In this document: piece by piece, positions 41,121 to 52,500 of the stretch
Layout of the letters: the number at the start of each line of letters is the position of its first letter
How positions within the stretch are numbered: position 1 is the stretch's first letter
Notes under the pieces: model-generated
What the model saw: only the letters and a program-made list of their open reading frames with translations
Database searches by the model: none
What the model was told of the DNA's origin: nothing
Position numbers and translations under genes: made by a program
Source: Mesaphorura yosii
Lineage: Eukaryota; Arthropoda; Collembola; Poduromorpha; Tullbergiidae
Direction of reading: 5' to 3'
Assembly (NCBI GenBank): GCA_009869945.1
Contig: WIXG01000263.1
Coordinates: forward strand, 49,208 to 113,207
Length of the DNA stretch: 64,000 nt

Positions 41121-41614
41121 TCAGAATGATATTTTTCTGACTCTCGTCCCAACGTGAGCCCCAATGTCTAGAAGTTCGTGTACCCAATCCCATGATTTGT
41201 GAACAGGATCGGAGTTCTTATCACTTTTAGATTTAACTCCGGCTGGTCTTGCAGTTCCCGTCGTCTTGTTAATAGTGTCTTCTGCAGGAGTTTCCGCTTG
41301 AACACTACTCCTGCTGATTTCTGTAACAGCACGTTTCCGTTCTTCTATCAATTGGGAATGACGAGCTATTTGAACATGGGCCCTCCGATCAGCTACGGCC
41401 TTAATCTTCTCAATGATTGTCTCGATCTTTTCAATTCTTCCTCCGAACCAATCATAAGCCAACACGGGGTCAATTGGGACAACACACGAAGTTAAATACG
41501 AAACGTATTTAACTTCCTGACGTTTCAGAGTCAAAGTTCCTTCGTGCACAGTCCTTTCGCTACTGACCGAACTTGCACTCGTGTCCGTGTTCCACTTTTG
41601 TTTTGACTAAAACT
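41121..41614 (-). CDS. Probable last exon of an unrecognised minus-strand gene
   Basis: An open frame of about 165 codons follows a strong cagttttag acceptor at 41615 and ends at 41121. It encodes a hydrophilic chain with a short hydrophobic YLTSCVVPIDPVLAYDWFGG segment, a Lys/Glu helix (IEKIETIIEKIKAVADRR) and a C-terminal DWVHELLDIGAHVGTRV segment. Upstream candidate exons lie around 41680-41998 and 42079-42300 (minus) but do not join in phase in a way I can defend. I recognise no family. Confidence 0.4.
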
Positions 41615-42078
41615 GAACACGATTTGAGTTCCCACTCAACAGCTTTACTTGCTCAGCGTCTCTCGTCGGCCTCTCTTGTCTAGTCGGGCGAGACTAACTC
41701 TCCAGCCAGCATATACACAATGTGACTAGAGTATTTGTTTGCGAATTCAATTGTCTCTTTGTCTCCAGATCGCAAAATCTGGAATGCCGAAAACATCCTC
41801 CAACAATTACCATTGACTTTGACTGCTCGTCGCTTTTGAAATAACTTGTACTGAAACACATGAATCACGCACGGTGCGTCTGTCTGGAATAAGTTCGCGA
41901 GAACTTCCACTGAATGAGCCAAAAGTATAAATTTTGTATATAAATGTCCAAAGTGTCTTCAAACTTTCATAATCAAAGAGCTCAAGATGATCACCCAACG
42001 ACTCGGTTCGACCCGATATGAAGAATCAGAACCAAGCACGCGAATGGACGCCATTATTAGCGAGTCCGTGGACTCTTA

Positions 42079-42300
42079 TCACATCGAAATCCATATGCAA
42101 ATATACCCTTCTGCTAACAACGCACAAATCAGACGACGGACCCTTTCCTTTGTCTTGGGCGACTTCGCTTCATAAGATGAGAGAAATGGCCCACCTCGGA
42201 ATGAGCCACCAACGTGTTCGTGCTTTAAGACGGAATGAATGAAATCCCGAATCAGCATCCAAGCAGGGCGAGGGGCGGGGACGGTTTTATTAGGCATTAC
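42079..42300 (-). other. Candidate exon, unrecognised
   Basis: A minus-strand ATG at about 42297 opens a frame of about 72 residues that starts MPNKTVPAPRPAWML. It includes FIHSVLKHEHVGGSFRGGPF and a basic KTKERVRRLICALLAEG helix. Composition is protein-like and the ATG is clean. A gtatat donor after the helix is possible. It may be the first exon of the gene ending at 41121; the phases could not be reconciled. Confidence 0.25.
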
Positions 42301-42710
42301 GACGACTGTTTTGCTTTTGCACATACAACCCTTTCCCTTAAAACTACACAACTACATGCCTATTGATTATGCATTGATAGAAAAAATAGAGATCTTAAAT
42401 AAATACGTAATGTAAGTAAACCAAAATAAGTCTCATTAATAGCATCATGTTCATGGGTGTTGATTGGGTCTCTTTAAAGCATCAAACACCATTTTGGACA
42501 TTGCATCATTGTACTACGGTTTTGCGCTGAATTTCCCGTTGATTGTTGATGAAGTTTTCAAATGAATATTGCACTCTTAGTTAAGACAAAACAAAAACTT
42601 AAAACTAAAGAACATCAAAGTTTAGCATGTAAAAGTTTAGCTCAATGTTTCGCTTGTTTTGCAATGATGACAGTTCGGCTGCAGTCAACCTCAGCACCAC
42701 GACTGTTGAA

Positions 42711-45526
42711 TCAGGTTTTTGAGACCCGATCAGAGAGTTCCCTTCCTTTGGTTTCAATGGGCAGGAAAATTGTCAGACACGCTGCCAAAATAGCAACTGT
42801 GCCATAGAGCGTGACAGCGAACGCTACATTCTCCTTTAAAATGACCTGTTACAAAATTCGAGAACAAAATACACGGGCGTCAGACATTCATATTTGGCAG
42901 TGCAGGTTCATTAGTAAATTGCATTCGTGTACCTGAGCGACGTATGGAGTCGCCATTGCACCAATCCTTGCCATACTGGAACAAGTTCCGATTCCAATCG
43001 CCCGCATACTGGTTGGGTAAACCTGGATGCAAGAAATGTCTGCTAGAATTTGAAGGTAATCATGTTTATGTACATCAACATTTCAACCAGGCGACAATTC
43101 GAAATTGAACTCTAGGACGTGTTAGTTAAAGAGATCAAGAACTAAAATTATCATCGGCTTAAACAACACATTATAACGACTGCGCAGTTTCCGCTTACAT
43201 GCACAAGAGAACACATTTGTTGAAGCATCAAGAGGAAGGCATAAATATATCGCAATGCTCAATGTTTCGAATCAGCGAACCAACCAAACTGGCTTGCCAC
43301 AATAACACTTGCGCTTCTCGTTCTGGTTCTCGTGAGTCATGGCCATGGGATTCTTATTTCTTACCTCTGGAGTGTAAACGTAAGCAGCTTGGAAGACACC
43401 AGAGACAATTCCTCTCGTCAGAAACAAGAGGAGAGTTTTCAGAACAGGGCTATGAAATTATGAGAATGAAATTTTCCGTAAGTTATGTGCATATTTACAG
43501 TTTCAGGAAATTTGTCATCACTTACTCATGTATGTGAAAGCAAAATGCGAAAATTGCAATTGCAAAGAATATAAACTGTATTCCCATTGTCCGCTTTCGG
43601 CCAATCTTGTCCAGTACAAAAATTGTTACCAAAATGCCTAAACGTAAACGAGAGTTAAGCTTTCTGCTATGGTAAGCATGACTTTTTGCCTTCTGTGTAG
43701 ACAGTGACCTGGGAACTCCGCCAAGGTCGTCCATAGAAGTTTGACATAATCAGCCTGCCGCAACATTGGACAAGGTTCGACCGTCGTTCCATTGTTAAAG
43801 CTGACCATTGTGATATTGGAATGTGAGATGAGACTATCTGCCATTTCGACTGACTCTGTCTGCTTGAGAAGGGCAGCTAGCTTGGCGGCCTCTTCAGTAT
43901 ATTCTTGCAGTAGAATTTCTGTCGACATAAATACAACTCCGTAATAGCAGAACGCACAGGCCATCCTGAAATTACAAAATGTGATGTCATCATTGTTATC
44001 ACTGTCATACTGTTCCAGTATTTATTTCACGCACCAAATGAACCAAAGTAACAGAGTTGTTTTCCGCATTTCTGGCATTAAGAGGTCCATGAAGCGTCCT
44101 CTCTCTTGTGGATGCATATCATCAACAATAAGCCGTCCAAGTAACATTGGACGCCCGTTCTCGTCGGCAATGCGACCCAGTGTTTTCATCGCCTTGTCAG
44201 TTTCCCCACTGGCAGCCAAAAAGCGAACGCTTTCGGGGAGCCACTAAAATTGGCAAACATGATCATCATTCGATATCATCAATACCCAATACAGCATGGA
44301 CGGTAAAGCTTTTTTACATAGCACATGATGCAGAAGATGAACACGGGCAGAGATGAAAGCCCAAGCAGCCATCTCCAACCGTTGCCATTGTCCTGTGTTG
44401 GCATAACCAGCAGGGCAAGCAAAACCTCCAAACATGCTCCGAATGCCCAAAAGCACTGTGGAATAAACACATTTATGAGCATTGTAATTTTATAATTTTG
44501 TAGACAGCAAAAATTGCATTCGTACATCCAGCAAGATAACGCAGCGAGTCCTTTGCTTCGTTGGCAAAAATTCTGCGTACAGTGTAACCCTTTTGAACAG
44601 TAAACAATATTTACAACCGCATTCGCAAGATCATGCCGAGTGGTGTCATTGTTTAAACTTACGACTGTGGTCCGCATCCAATTGCAAACCCCACAAAGAA
44701 TCTTAGTAGAACTAAAGTCAGGAACATGTTTGAGAACGCGCTTATGCTGCCATACACGAAAAGGGCACCGACAGAAATCCACAATGTCCGTCTCCGTCCG
44801 TAACGATCGCTGAGATTTCCCCAGAAAGGTGAACTCAACATCATTCCGGCAAACACAACCTGTTGGAATTACAACAATAGCAATATAAATCTTAAGGCGG
44901 TGAGACACAAAGTTTTGGACGAATGTTTGCAAGAAATCAGTTACGTTGGTCAAAGACGCCTGCTGAAATTTGTTGATATTCCATTCGCAATGCAATGCCG
45001 GTGCAATGATACTCAATATCATCATTTCCATGCTGTCAGCCATCCAGCACAAGCCAGTTAGGAGAGACAGCTTAACTTGGAACTTGCCAAACCCGAGCGC
45101 GTCAATTGCATGAGAGACGGTGAAGGTGTCTGTTTCATAACATGCGAGGTGTATTCGTACTTCATAATTTCATACTTCCATAACTTTAAGTGGAAAATTG
45201 AGATTCATACCATCGGGCACGACTCCAGACACAGCTGCAGTCATTTCAATGTCGGATCCTGGCTCCCTGACTTTTCCAGGAATTGACTCAAGTGTGCTGC
45301 GCTGACTGCCGTTGACATGACTGTAACCGTTGTTGGAGTGACCATGGCCGTACTGACTGGAGCCTCCAATACTACTATTATTGTTACTTCTCCGAAATGT
45401 ATCATCACCACTCGCCACACTCAAGCGATCCACTTGCAGGGTTTCAACATCTCGTCCGGGAATATTTGCACCTTCCATGACTTCATAGCTGCGCGATTTC
45501 AAATTTCTTATGATTCGCTTCCCCAT
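42711..45526 (-). CDS. SVOP: SVOP-like synaptic vesicle transporter (major facilitator family)
   Basis: Eleven minus-strand exons (45526-45211, 45129-44945, 44859-44663, 44589-44526, 44455-44318, 44243-44035, 43965-43709, 43637-43526, 43449-43365, 43022-42933, 42845-42711) keep frame and give 595 residues; vertebrate SVOP has about 548. After an extended hydrophilic Ser/Gly/His-rich head of about 105 residues comes the SVOP signature: [36 protein letters not shown], the MFS motif [11 protein letters not shown] between TM2 and TM3, [66 protein letters not shown] and the sugar-porter end PIETKGREL. Twelve TM helices are expected. SVOP is an orphan transporter of neuronal and secretory vesicles that binds nucleotides. 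The start was taken at the ATG of MGKRIIRN because the frame further upstream has no ATG. Confidence 0.93.
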
Positions 45527-45999
45527 TCTGAGTGAGACGCGAGACGACGCGAATGACTTCACAACACAGAAAACTAAATGGTCACTAATCTTCTCCGCCG
45601 CACTTGCGAATAAGTTAATCAGTCCTCTGTTGACCCATACCTTTCATTGGCCGTAGTGTCTTGAGAGTCTTGACCGCAGCTCGCAAGCTCAAACTAAGTC
45701 TTGGATCTCTTGAGTGCAATGTCTAAGCTAAGGCACGTTCAGATACGAAATACTGAATCTTGAGTTTTGCGTAATCCACAATATAGTTCAATTCTTGAGC
45801 AATTATCTCTAAAATATGCCAAAATTGCACTATAATACTTAAGAATAATGACGGGTTCCGAGTACTGACACAAATTTTTATACATGGGCAATAAAGGCAC
45901 ACGACTGCGACTGCGGCAGCTCATACCGTTGAACATTTTATGACAGTTCAAGATACCAGCAATTTAAACGAAGCACGGCATAATGACCCAAACCTATTA
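45527..45999. other. Upstream region of the SVOP-like gene
   Basis: Spacer with the likely promoter and 5' UTR of the minus-strand SVOP gene. No coding signal. Confidence 0.35.
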
Positions 46000-47255
46000 T
46001 TAACATTACTTTTGATTACTTCAGTATGATAATATACTGCATTCTTTAGGCAAGAAAAGAGACCAACAAGATTTTTCATCTGAGAAGGTGATTTACCTTC
46101 AAGGCAGAACGGAGTTTGAGTATGAGCAGTATGAGCTGGGCAAGTGACATCAGGTAAAGCATTAAACCTTTCAATTCCCCCACAGCGGCTCGGCTCGCAA
46201 TGCAAGCCTTTTCTGCGTTGTTGGCATTGTTGCTCACATACTTGCGAATTTCATCGTATACATCCCGGAGTGTGCCATTGCTCTCAAATGATCGCTGGCT
46301 GAAACAAAAGGGACGATATGCGTTGATGATGTAAATCATCCTTTCACATCGGCAGCTAATCTCAAGATGAGAATACGTAAAAACAGGAGATGGAGATTGC
46401 ATTGAACGCGAGTAGCGCTAACTTATGGCTAATATTGTCGTGTATGTTTTTCATGGAATGGAAAGAAGACTTGCAGTTTCATGTCGAACTCCAAGTTTCC
46501 TGGAACTACTGGTACAATTTGAATTGAGTTGACGACTGAAGGATTCATTGCTTCTTGGCAAAGTTTCAGGTCCAACACAAAAATGTATTGCCTGCTGACC
46601 ACAACGAACTTGTGACCTCAGGTTCCGAGTTAAGCAATGCAAAATCAAACCAAGTAATTTCCAGATGATGAAGCTCATCGGAAACAATCAACGAGTTGTA
46701 AGGGTACAAATAGGCCAGAGTCAAATGTAATTTCTAGCGAGTCAAATAGCGGTGACCTAGTCTGCGATAAAGATAAAGAGCCTCCGTGCTATTGTTCTTG
46801 GGCTCTGGCGAGAAAACGATTATGTTCCTACAGCCAGATAGAACTAAATAATAGAAATGCTTCTTGAACGTGCTTTAGTAGCAAAGAGCAGAATTTTCTG
46901 AAAGGAGTTTTAATTAAAAGGGCAGGGTTCAGATTCAGATGCAATCCAGTAACGATTTGGAAGCGTTGGATTGTATTGAGAAACTTCTCGCTGAGTTGTT
47001 CCGCGACGTATTGAAGGACGTTCTACTGATACTGAGATTTTGTCCTTTTACTTGCGAAGCAAACCCGTCACTGTTGTCACCTTTGATATTTATCTGAATC
47101 GCCTTAGTTTCAAGATTCAATCACGAGTAAGTTCGATTTGAAAGTTTCCCATCTCAGGCGAACTCAACTCAACTGGTTTGAATTGTGGTGACTTCCGGTT
47201 TCTTGTCACATCACTCAGAGCATCAGCACGAGGCTTTCTATCGTCCTAAAACAAA
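46000..47255 (-). pseudogene. Protein-like segments with broken frame, unrecognised
   Basis: Reading the minus strand, several segments look coding. A fragment at 47253-47120 follows a ttgttttag acceptor. 46830-46740 holds a PKNNSTEALYLYRRLGHRYL stretch. After an in-frame TAG this continues as LAYLYPYNSLIVSDELHHLE to about 46580. A frameshift then leads into YIFVLDLKLC and LEFDMKLQVFFPF (to about 46450). An exon at about 46314-46095 has a tttcag acceptor, NNAEKACIASRAAVGELK and a hydrophobic LMLYLMSLAQLILLIL end before a gtaaat donor. The internal TAG and the frameshift have no room for normal-length introns. So this is either a decaying gene, an assembly error or splicing I have misread. No family identified. 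Confidence 0.35.
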
Positions 47256-47617
47256 AGGTGAGAGCGTTATCTTTACTGCTAAGACAGTCTTCATTCGTGT
47301 TCTGGCCAGATTGCAGCAGCTTTAATTGGATAACACACACAGTAGTCTAGCGTGAACTTATGGTAGTTGTGTACGGTTCTATTTCCATTTTCAGTACGAT
47401 TTGGCACCGCACACGACCAGTACAGCCACGTCGAACTCTTCACTGTCGAGTTAAGTAACCTCCGAAATCTTCTAACACCAAAAAAGATTCAGAAATCCTC
47501 CCTCAGTAAAACTTCTGAAAGCGGTATCTCTCGTCTTCTTGCTTGTCAGCCATCAATCTACACACCAGTTTACGAGTTTGTGATTCAATTTCGGACTTCG
47601 GAGAAGATATCAGCTCA

Positions 47618-48756
47618 ATGGCTACTAACCGAAGACTACGTGCAACTGATCTGAATCCAAAGGATCCAGATGTGTTCACTTGGGAAGACGTTTTGGGTAA
47701 AAGAGTGGAACACGGGCAAGTTGAGTACTTAATTAAATGGAAAGGATATTCAGAGTAAGTGCAACGAGTGAAGATTCGCCGCTTTTTTGCATCTATGGAG
47801 TCGTTATGATCTTTGTCTCGCATTAAGCGTGTCAATTTTGAAATTCCAGTGAAGAGAATACCTGGGAACCGGAGTGGAACCTCCCAGTAGAAGTTTTGGA
47901 GTACTATGAAAACGAAGTTGTTCCCCTACTTCAGCGAAGGAATGAGCCTCAGCCCTCAACTTCCACCGGAGGAATTACAATCCCAGGGATGTACACTCGC
48001 CGCAGATGTGAAGACAGTGACGACAGCGATTATATTACCCAGGCGCCATCATCATCAACTTCGCGAAACTCCGTCACTGCGTCCAACCTCAGTAATAACG
48101 ACATGCAAGTGAATAGCGACAGCGACTCAGACTCTGAAGCAATTACTAGTAGTGCTGATGATATCGATTACTTCATTGGAAGTATTGAAGACATTCCCAT
48201 ATTGGGACCGAGACAGGTATTTACTGTTCGCAACGTTAACGCCCATAAAATGATGGCAAACTGATCCTTGATTAATTTCTTCCAGGGCAATCCGTACGTA
48301 CACATTCTAAAGTACATTCCTAAGACAAAGATTGTCACCAAGGTTTTGCATCCCGCGAATCCAAAGCAAATACAGGAAGCACACCTGTCCTATATGGTTC
48401 TGATGAAAGACATCGTTACTGGCAATATATGTGCAGCTTATATACATCACAAGGTTCTTATGCTTGCCTACCCGGCACTCATCATCGAGTGTTACGAGAA
48501 GAATACGGCCATTTCACGTGAGACTAAGACCGATGAAGAATTGGAGGCCATCGCCGTGAAGCACTTGAAGGCATTGGAGGACGCTACTCCGCGACGTAAG
48601 AAACCGAGACGAGAGAAGGTTCCTCTGGTTGAAGACACTTCAGATGAACTGGGGGAATCAGGGGACTCCAGTGATGACTCAAACACCTATTATGAACCAA
48701 TTGATCTTGACGAGTACTTAACTAGACTGAAGGAAGATGAGACAGATTCAGATTGA
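47618..48756 (+). CDS. HP1-like chromodomain protein
   Basis: Three exons (47618-47754, 47850-48216, 48286-48756) join in phase and give 324 residues. Residues about 17-62 are a chromodomain: [36 protein letters not shown]. Aromatic residues are present at all three methyl-lysine cage positions (F, W, Y). A long acidic, Ser-rich hinge follows. Residues about 168-242 (YVHILKYIPK, then LSYMVLMKD and ALIIECYEKN) resemble a divergent chromo shadow domain. A Lys/Arg patch (PRRKKPRRE) and an acidic tail end the protein. HP1 proteins bind H3K9-methylated nucleosomes and dimerise through the shadow domain. This one is half again as long as typical HP1 (about 180-215 residues). The shadow domain is inferred and weaker than the chromodomain. 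Confidence 0.82.
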
Positions 48757-49588
48757 TTTTATCAGCCAAGATATAGGGATACAAGATTATAGCTGATGCA
48801 CATAAACAATCAAATGAGAACCAGGAAGTCGAATAATAGTGCAGGAAATGATGCAAACATTAGCAAACGATACAGCATTAGTTCCCTTGTTTAAATATTA
48901 ACAGTGAGCGTGTCATTTATATGTAGAATTGAGTCAGTCCAAATGGACAATGCCATAACCTTTTGGTGTTCTTGTTATTGTGGATATTCTTCGCGAATTA
49001 ATCTTATTAATATATTCTACATGAATTATTGTATTTATTATTGCCATTAATGTTAGAACGCTTTGTTAGCTTACTTAATTGTTTCTTTGTCAACGTTTAT
49101 AATCCTTAAAGGCCCGTCCTAGTCTTTGTGCTACTGACATCGCGGCGCGAAGGAAGTTCAAAACCTTGAAGACAATTTGTGAAAGAAATTATTGAACATA
49201 CTTCAGTGACTAATTTTCTGATTTAACATCGTAGGATAGTAGAATTGGTAGGATACACTTACAATTCCAGATATTCACGACTTTGTTCAAGTCAAAATAA
49301 AACAAGACAATGTTATATACTCATTATCTTGATTGATTTTGATCTTGTGAACTCGTACAAGGGAGTTCATTGTCTTTACTTTCCAACTTGGTTCAACAGT
49401 CAACTTTGATTGGTGGAGTAAAGAATACCGGTGCAACTGACTTCAGATGGGATGAACTGATCAGCAGGCCTACTTTAATTCGTCCGTAACTCACTGGTAA
49501 CTTAATTACCTTTGAATGTACTGGATCGGACTAAGAATATAACTATTCGGTTGAATAAAGGAATTCCCGTTCAACGCTGCATAACAAG
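48757..49588. other. Intergenic between the HP1-like gene and BLTP2
   Basis: AT-rich spacer of about 830 bases on the same strand as both neighbours. It probably holds the HP1-like 3' UTR and the BLTP2 promoter. No coding signal. Confidence 0.4.
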
Positions 49589-52500
49589 ATGGAGATCCTG
49601 CTGCTCCAGTCATTTCCGGAGCAATTGCTAGTGGCCCTCATTGCAATATTCCTAATAATTAGCAGGTCAGTTAGCATTTATTGGTGACTATTCCTTGCTT
49701 CCTCGATAATTCTTGATGTTCAACGTAGGCTGCTACCATTCATGTTGGCAAAGTTTATTGAATACAAGTACAAATGCTCCATCAGGATTGGGAGTGTCGG
49801 ACTGCCCATATCTTTTAACCATCTGTCGTTGAAGACTGCCGACTTCTCTGTGGTTAGCTGGCTCTTGTGGTCCTAGCTTAGCTTCATGTTCAGATTCTAA
49901 CGGCTTTATTGAATTATTTTGAAGCAAATTGATCGCATTGGATTCACCAGCAGCTTAGTCAATAGTGAAGCGCCAAAGCTGCTCTCCGTAGTGATAACAT
50001 GTATCAAAATAGTGAAAGTTACCAACTCAAAGACTTCTCCGTCTCCTATCAATAAGTTGCCAATCAACGGGGAAAGGAAGAAAGTGAGAGCCCCGCCTGT
50101 TATTTCGAATTTAGTTCAGGTAAGACTAATTAAATTAATACATTTCGCACCTAAAACCGAATTAAAGTTAAAAGCAATCTGTAATACAGTTTTTAGGTAT
50201 ACAAATAAGTGAAGTACGTCTATGGGGTTGGCAAACAATTGATGGGGCAAGGTGCCTGCATTGTCCCATTTTGGTTGAAAACGTCTGCATAGATGGATGC
50301 ACCACAGTTGGAGGTGCACAGATTTCAGCGTGTATCGTTATCAGCTTCGAGCGGTGCAGAGTTCGACTCAGCGAAAGTTGGAACCCGAATGAGCATGACC
50401 TAGTGGATCCCACAATCGGACCCTTATTTTATGGAACTGAAGGCATCACCATATTTGAGTTTGACTTTGACTTTCGATTGAATTTAATCTTCAGCCCCAA
50501 GAATTCTGGAGAATTTATTGATGTAACTGTGCATGATTATTCTGTAATTTATCACTTAACATTCCTGCTTTAAAAGTAGCTATCTATTCTAATTACAGCA
50601 TTTAAGCGTTGACATTGAAAAACTGATTGTGTGGTGGGAATTGAAAGCTTCGTTTTTCAACTCACTGCAGAAGGTCTTGCAAAAGAAGGATAAACTAGTC
50701 ATTGATGAATTTGACACAAGTGAGAACGAAAATGTCCCTGCTAATTGGACTGAAACACTGGAATATGTCATTCTTACTCAGCTAGTGCCAAAGGTACACA
50801 TTCTCTTTTTATCACAATGTGCTTCTAATAATATGTACACTTTTGTTTCCTGTAGGACATAAAATTCAGAATATTTGAAACCGAGTGCAACATTACAGTC
50901 GATGAGTCTAAAACGGATATGGATTCAAAAGTCTCTGGGTTTTCCTTTTCCTCGAGATGTAACGTTGTTACTGTCAATGAGCAAGAATTTGTGAACTTCG
51001 AGTCTCAGCTAGACTTGGGTTTAATTCGAATAGAACCAGACCATAACCAAAGCTTTTCCTTAGACCAGTTCTCAAATTACATTAAGGTATGCTGCATGCT
51101 ACCTTTTGTACATATTGCCACGTCATTTTGCTAAATATTGGAGGTAACATATACTTTTATTGCTTTTAACCAGCTGGCGAATAACAATTTGACTGTGGAC
51201 ATTGACTTCTTTAACTTCGCACTTCGGTCTTTTGAAAGGAGTTTGCAGTTTACAAAGACTAGATTTATGTCAAACTTGGAACTAGTAAGTAAAATACTTT
51301 TTCAATACTAGTTAATTACTAAATCTGTACAAGGCAGTTTATTTATTATTTATTCCAAAGGTTCAACAATTTCCACGAGGCCAGCTCGTTCTAGAGCAAG
51401 TTCTGAAGTCGGTTGAGAAAGTAACACTGGAGAGTTTGGGATTTGACCTCACCTACAACGATAAAAGCTTGAATTTTTCGAGTGCTTTTATGGAAGCCCA
51501 CTGCCAAAGCTTGAGTAGAATCTTCACCGGGAGCAATGTTTCAATAGAAGTCGCCGTGAAACAATTCAATACGGGTTTAGCTGGTGTAGAAGAAGGCCGT
51601 CAAATTGTCTACCATCCAGTCTCCTTCGAAATTCTAGGATTCCAACTACAGCAGCAACATATTGGTGCTAAACTCTCCGGAAGTCGGTTGGAATGGGTAC
51701 CTCGTCTGGAAATGTTGGTTTGCTCATTGAGTGCTTTCAATGAAGGACAAGACAATGCTCAGTAAGACAACAAGCTCAAGGAAGTTACTGCCTTGAATTT
51801 ATTTAGTCAACCTACAAAACTTTTATTTGTAATATTAGCTCGAAGAAATCGAAGAAGCATCGCAAGATTAAGAAGCTGGATTTCATTAAAGGCTTTAACA
51901 TAGACGTTTTTGATTCAAGAATTATTTACATGGCCCAAAACAATTGTAAGTTCTTTTAGTATTCTGCAAGCCGCCAAGGATAATAGTAGACCTATTTTGT
52001 TCATCTACCCTAAGTATGCCTGAATGCTGACGTCGGATCACTTCTGCTGGAAAGCAACTCGAAGGCAAAGCAGTTGACCATTGTCGGATTTGAAGCGTTC
52101 TCTTCCTCCACATTCAGTGACTGTGTAAGTGAATACATCATCAATGAAGTAAAACAACTTTCCATTGGTTGTGACTTTGTTTCAGACACTGAACCCAGTA
52201 TTCACTTTTCCCAAATTCACTGTTAAAGCCGAGACGGGGAAAGAAGTGAACAATTGCCATTGCCACGTAGATGCAACTACAACGATGTATTGGAGCCCAT
52301 TAATCCATAAACAAATATTGGAATTCATGGAGAAGAAGAAACAAATTCTGTCTAAGCTAGGAATTGAAGGTATGCATTTGTTAGATATGCTTGAAACAAA
52401 ATTTGCGGCGACGCTTCAAAGCTTTGAGTCAATTATTACAGGTGCGAAAAGTAAAAGTCGAAATTCAACTTTAACAAACTATTTCTTCAAGTTCGACAAA

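Noticed and set aside
41680..41922. 80-codon minus-strand frame that looks mildly protein-like
   Set aside because: It lacks an ATG and ends at its own stop before the 41615 acceptor, so it does not join the exon at 41614-41121 in this frame; kept only as context.
46740..46850. GNAT acetyltransferase C-terminus suggested by the EALYLYRRLG string
   Set aside because: Only one short motif resembles it; no acetyl-CoA loop or preceding strands are present.
48492..48686. Minus-strand Ser-rich frame
   Set aside because: Mirror of the acidic tail of the HP1-like protein.
51922..52113. Minus-strand open frame with several cysteines
   Set aside because: It lies across BLTP2 exons 9-10 and is the antisense shadow of that gene.
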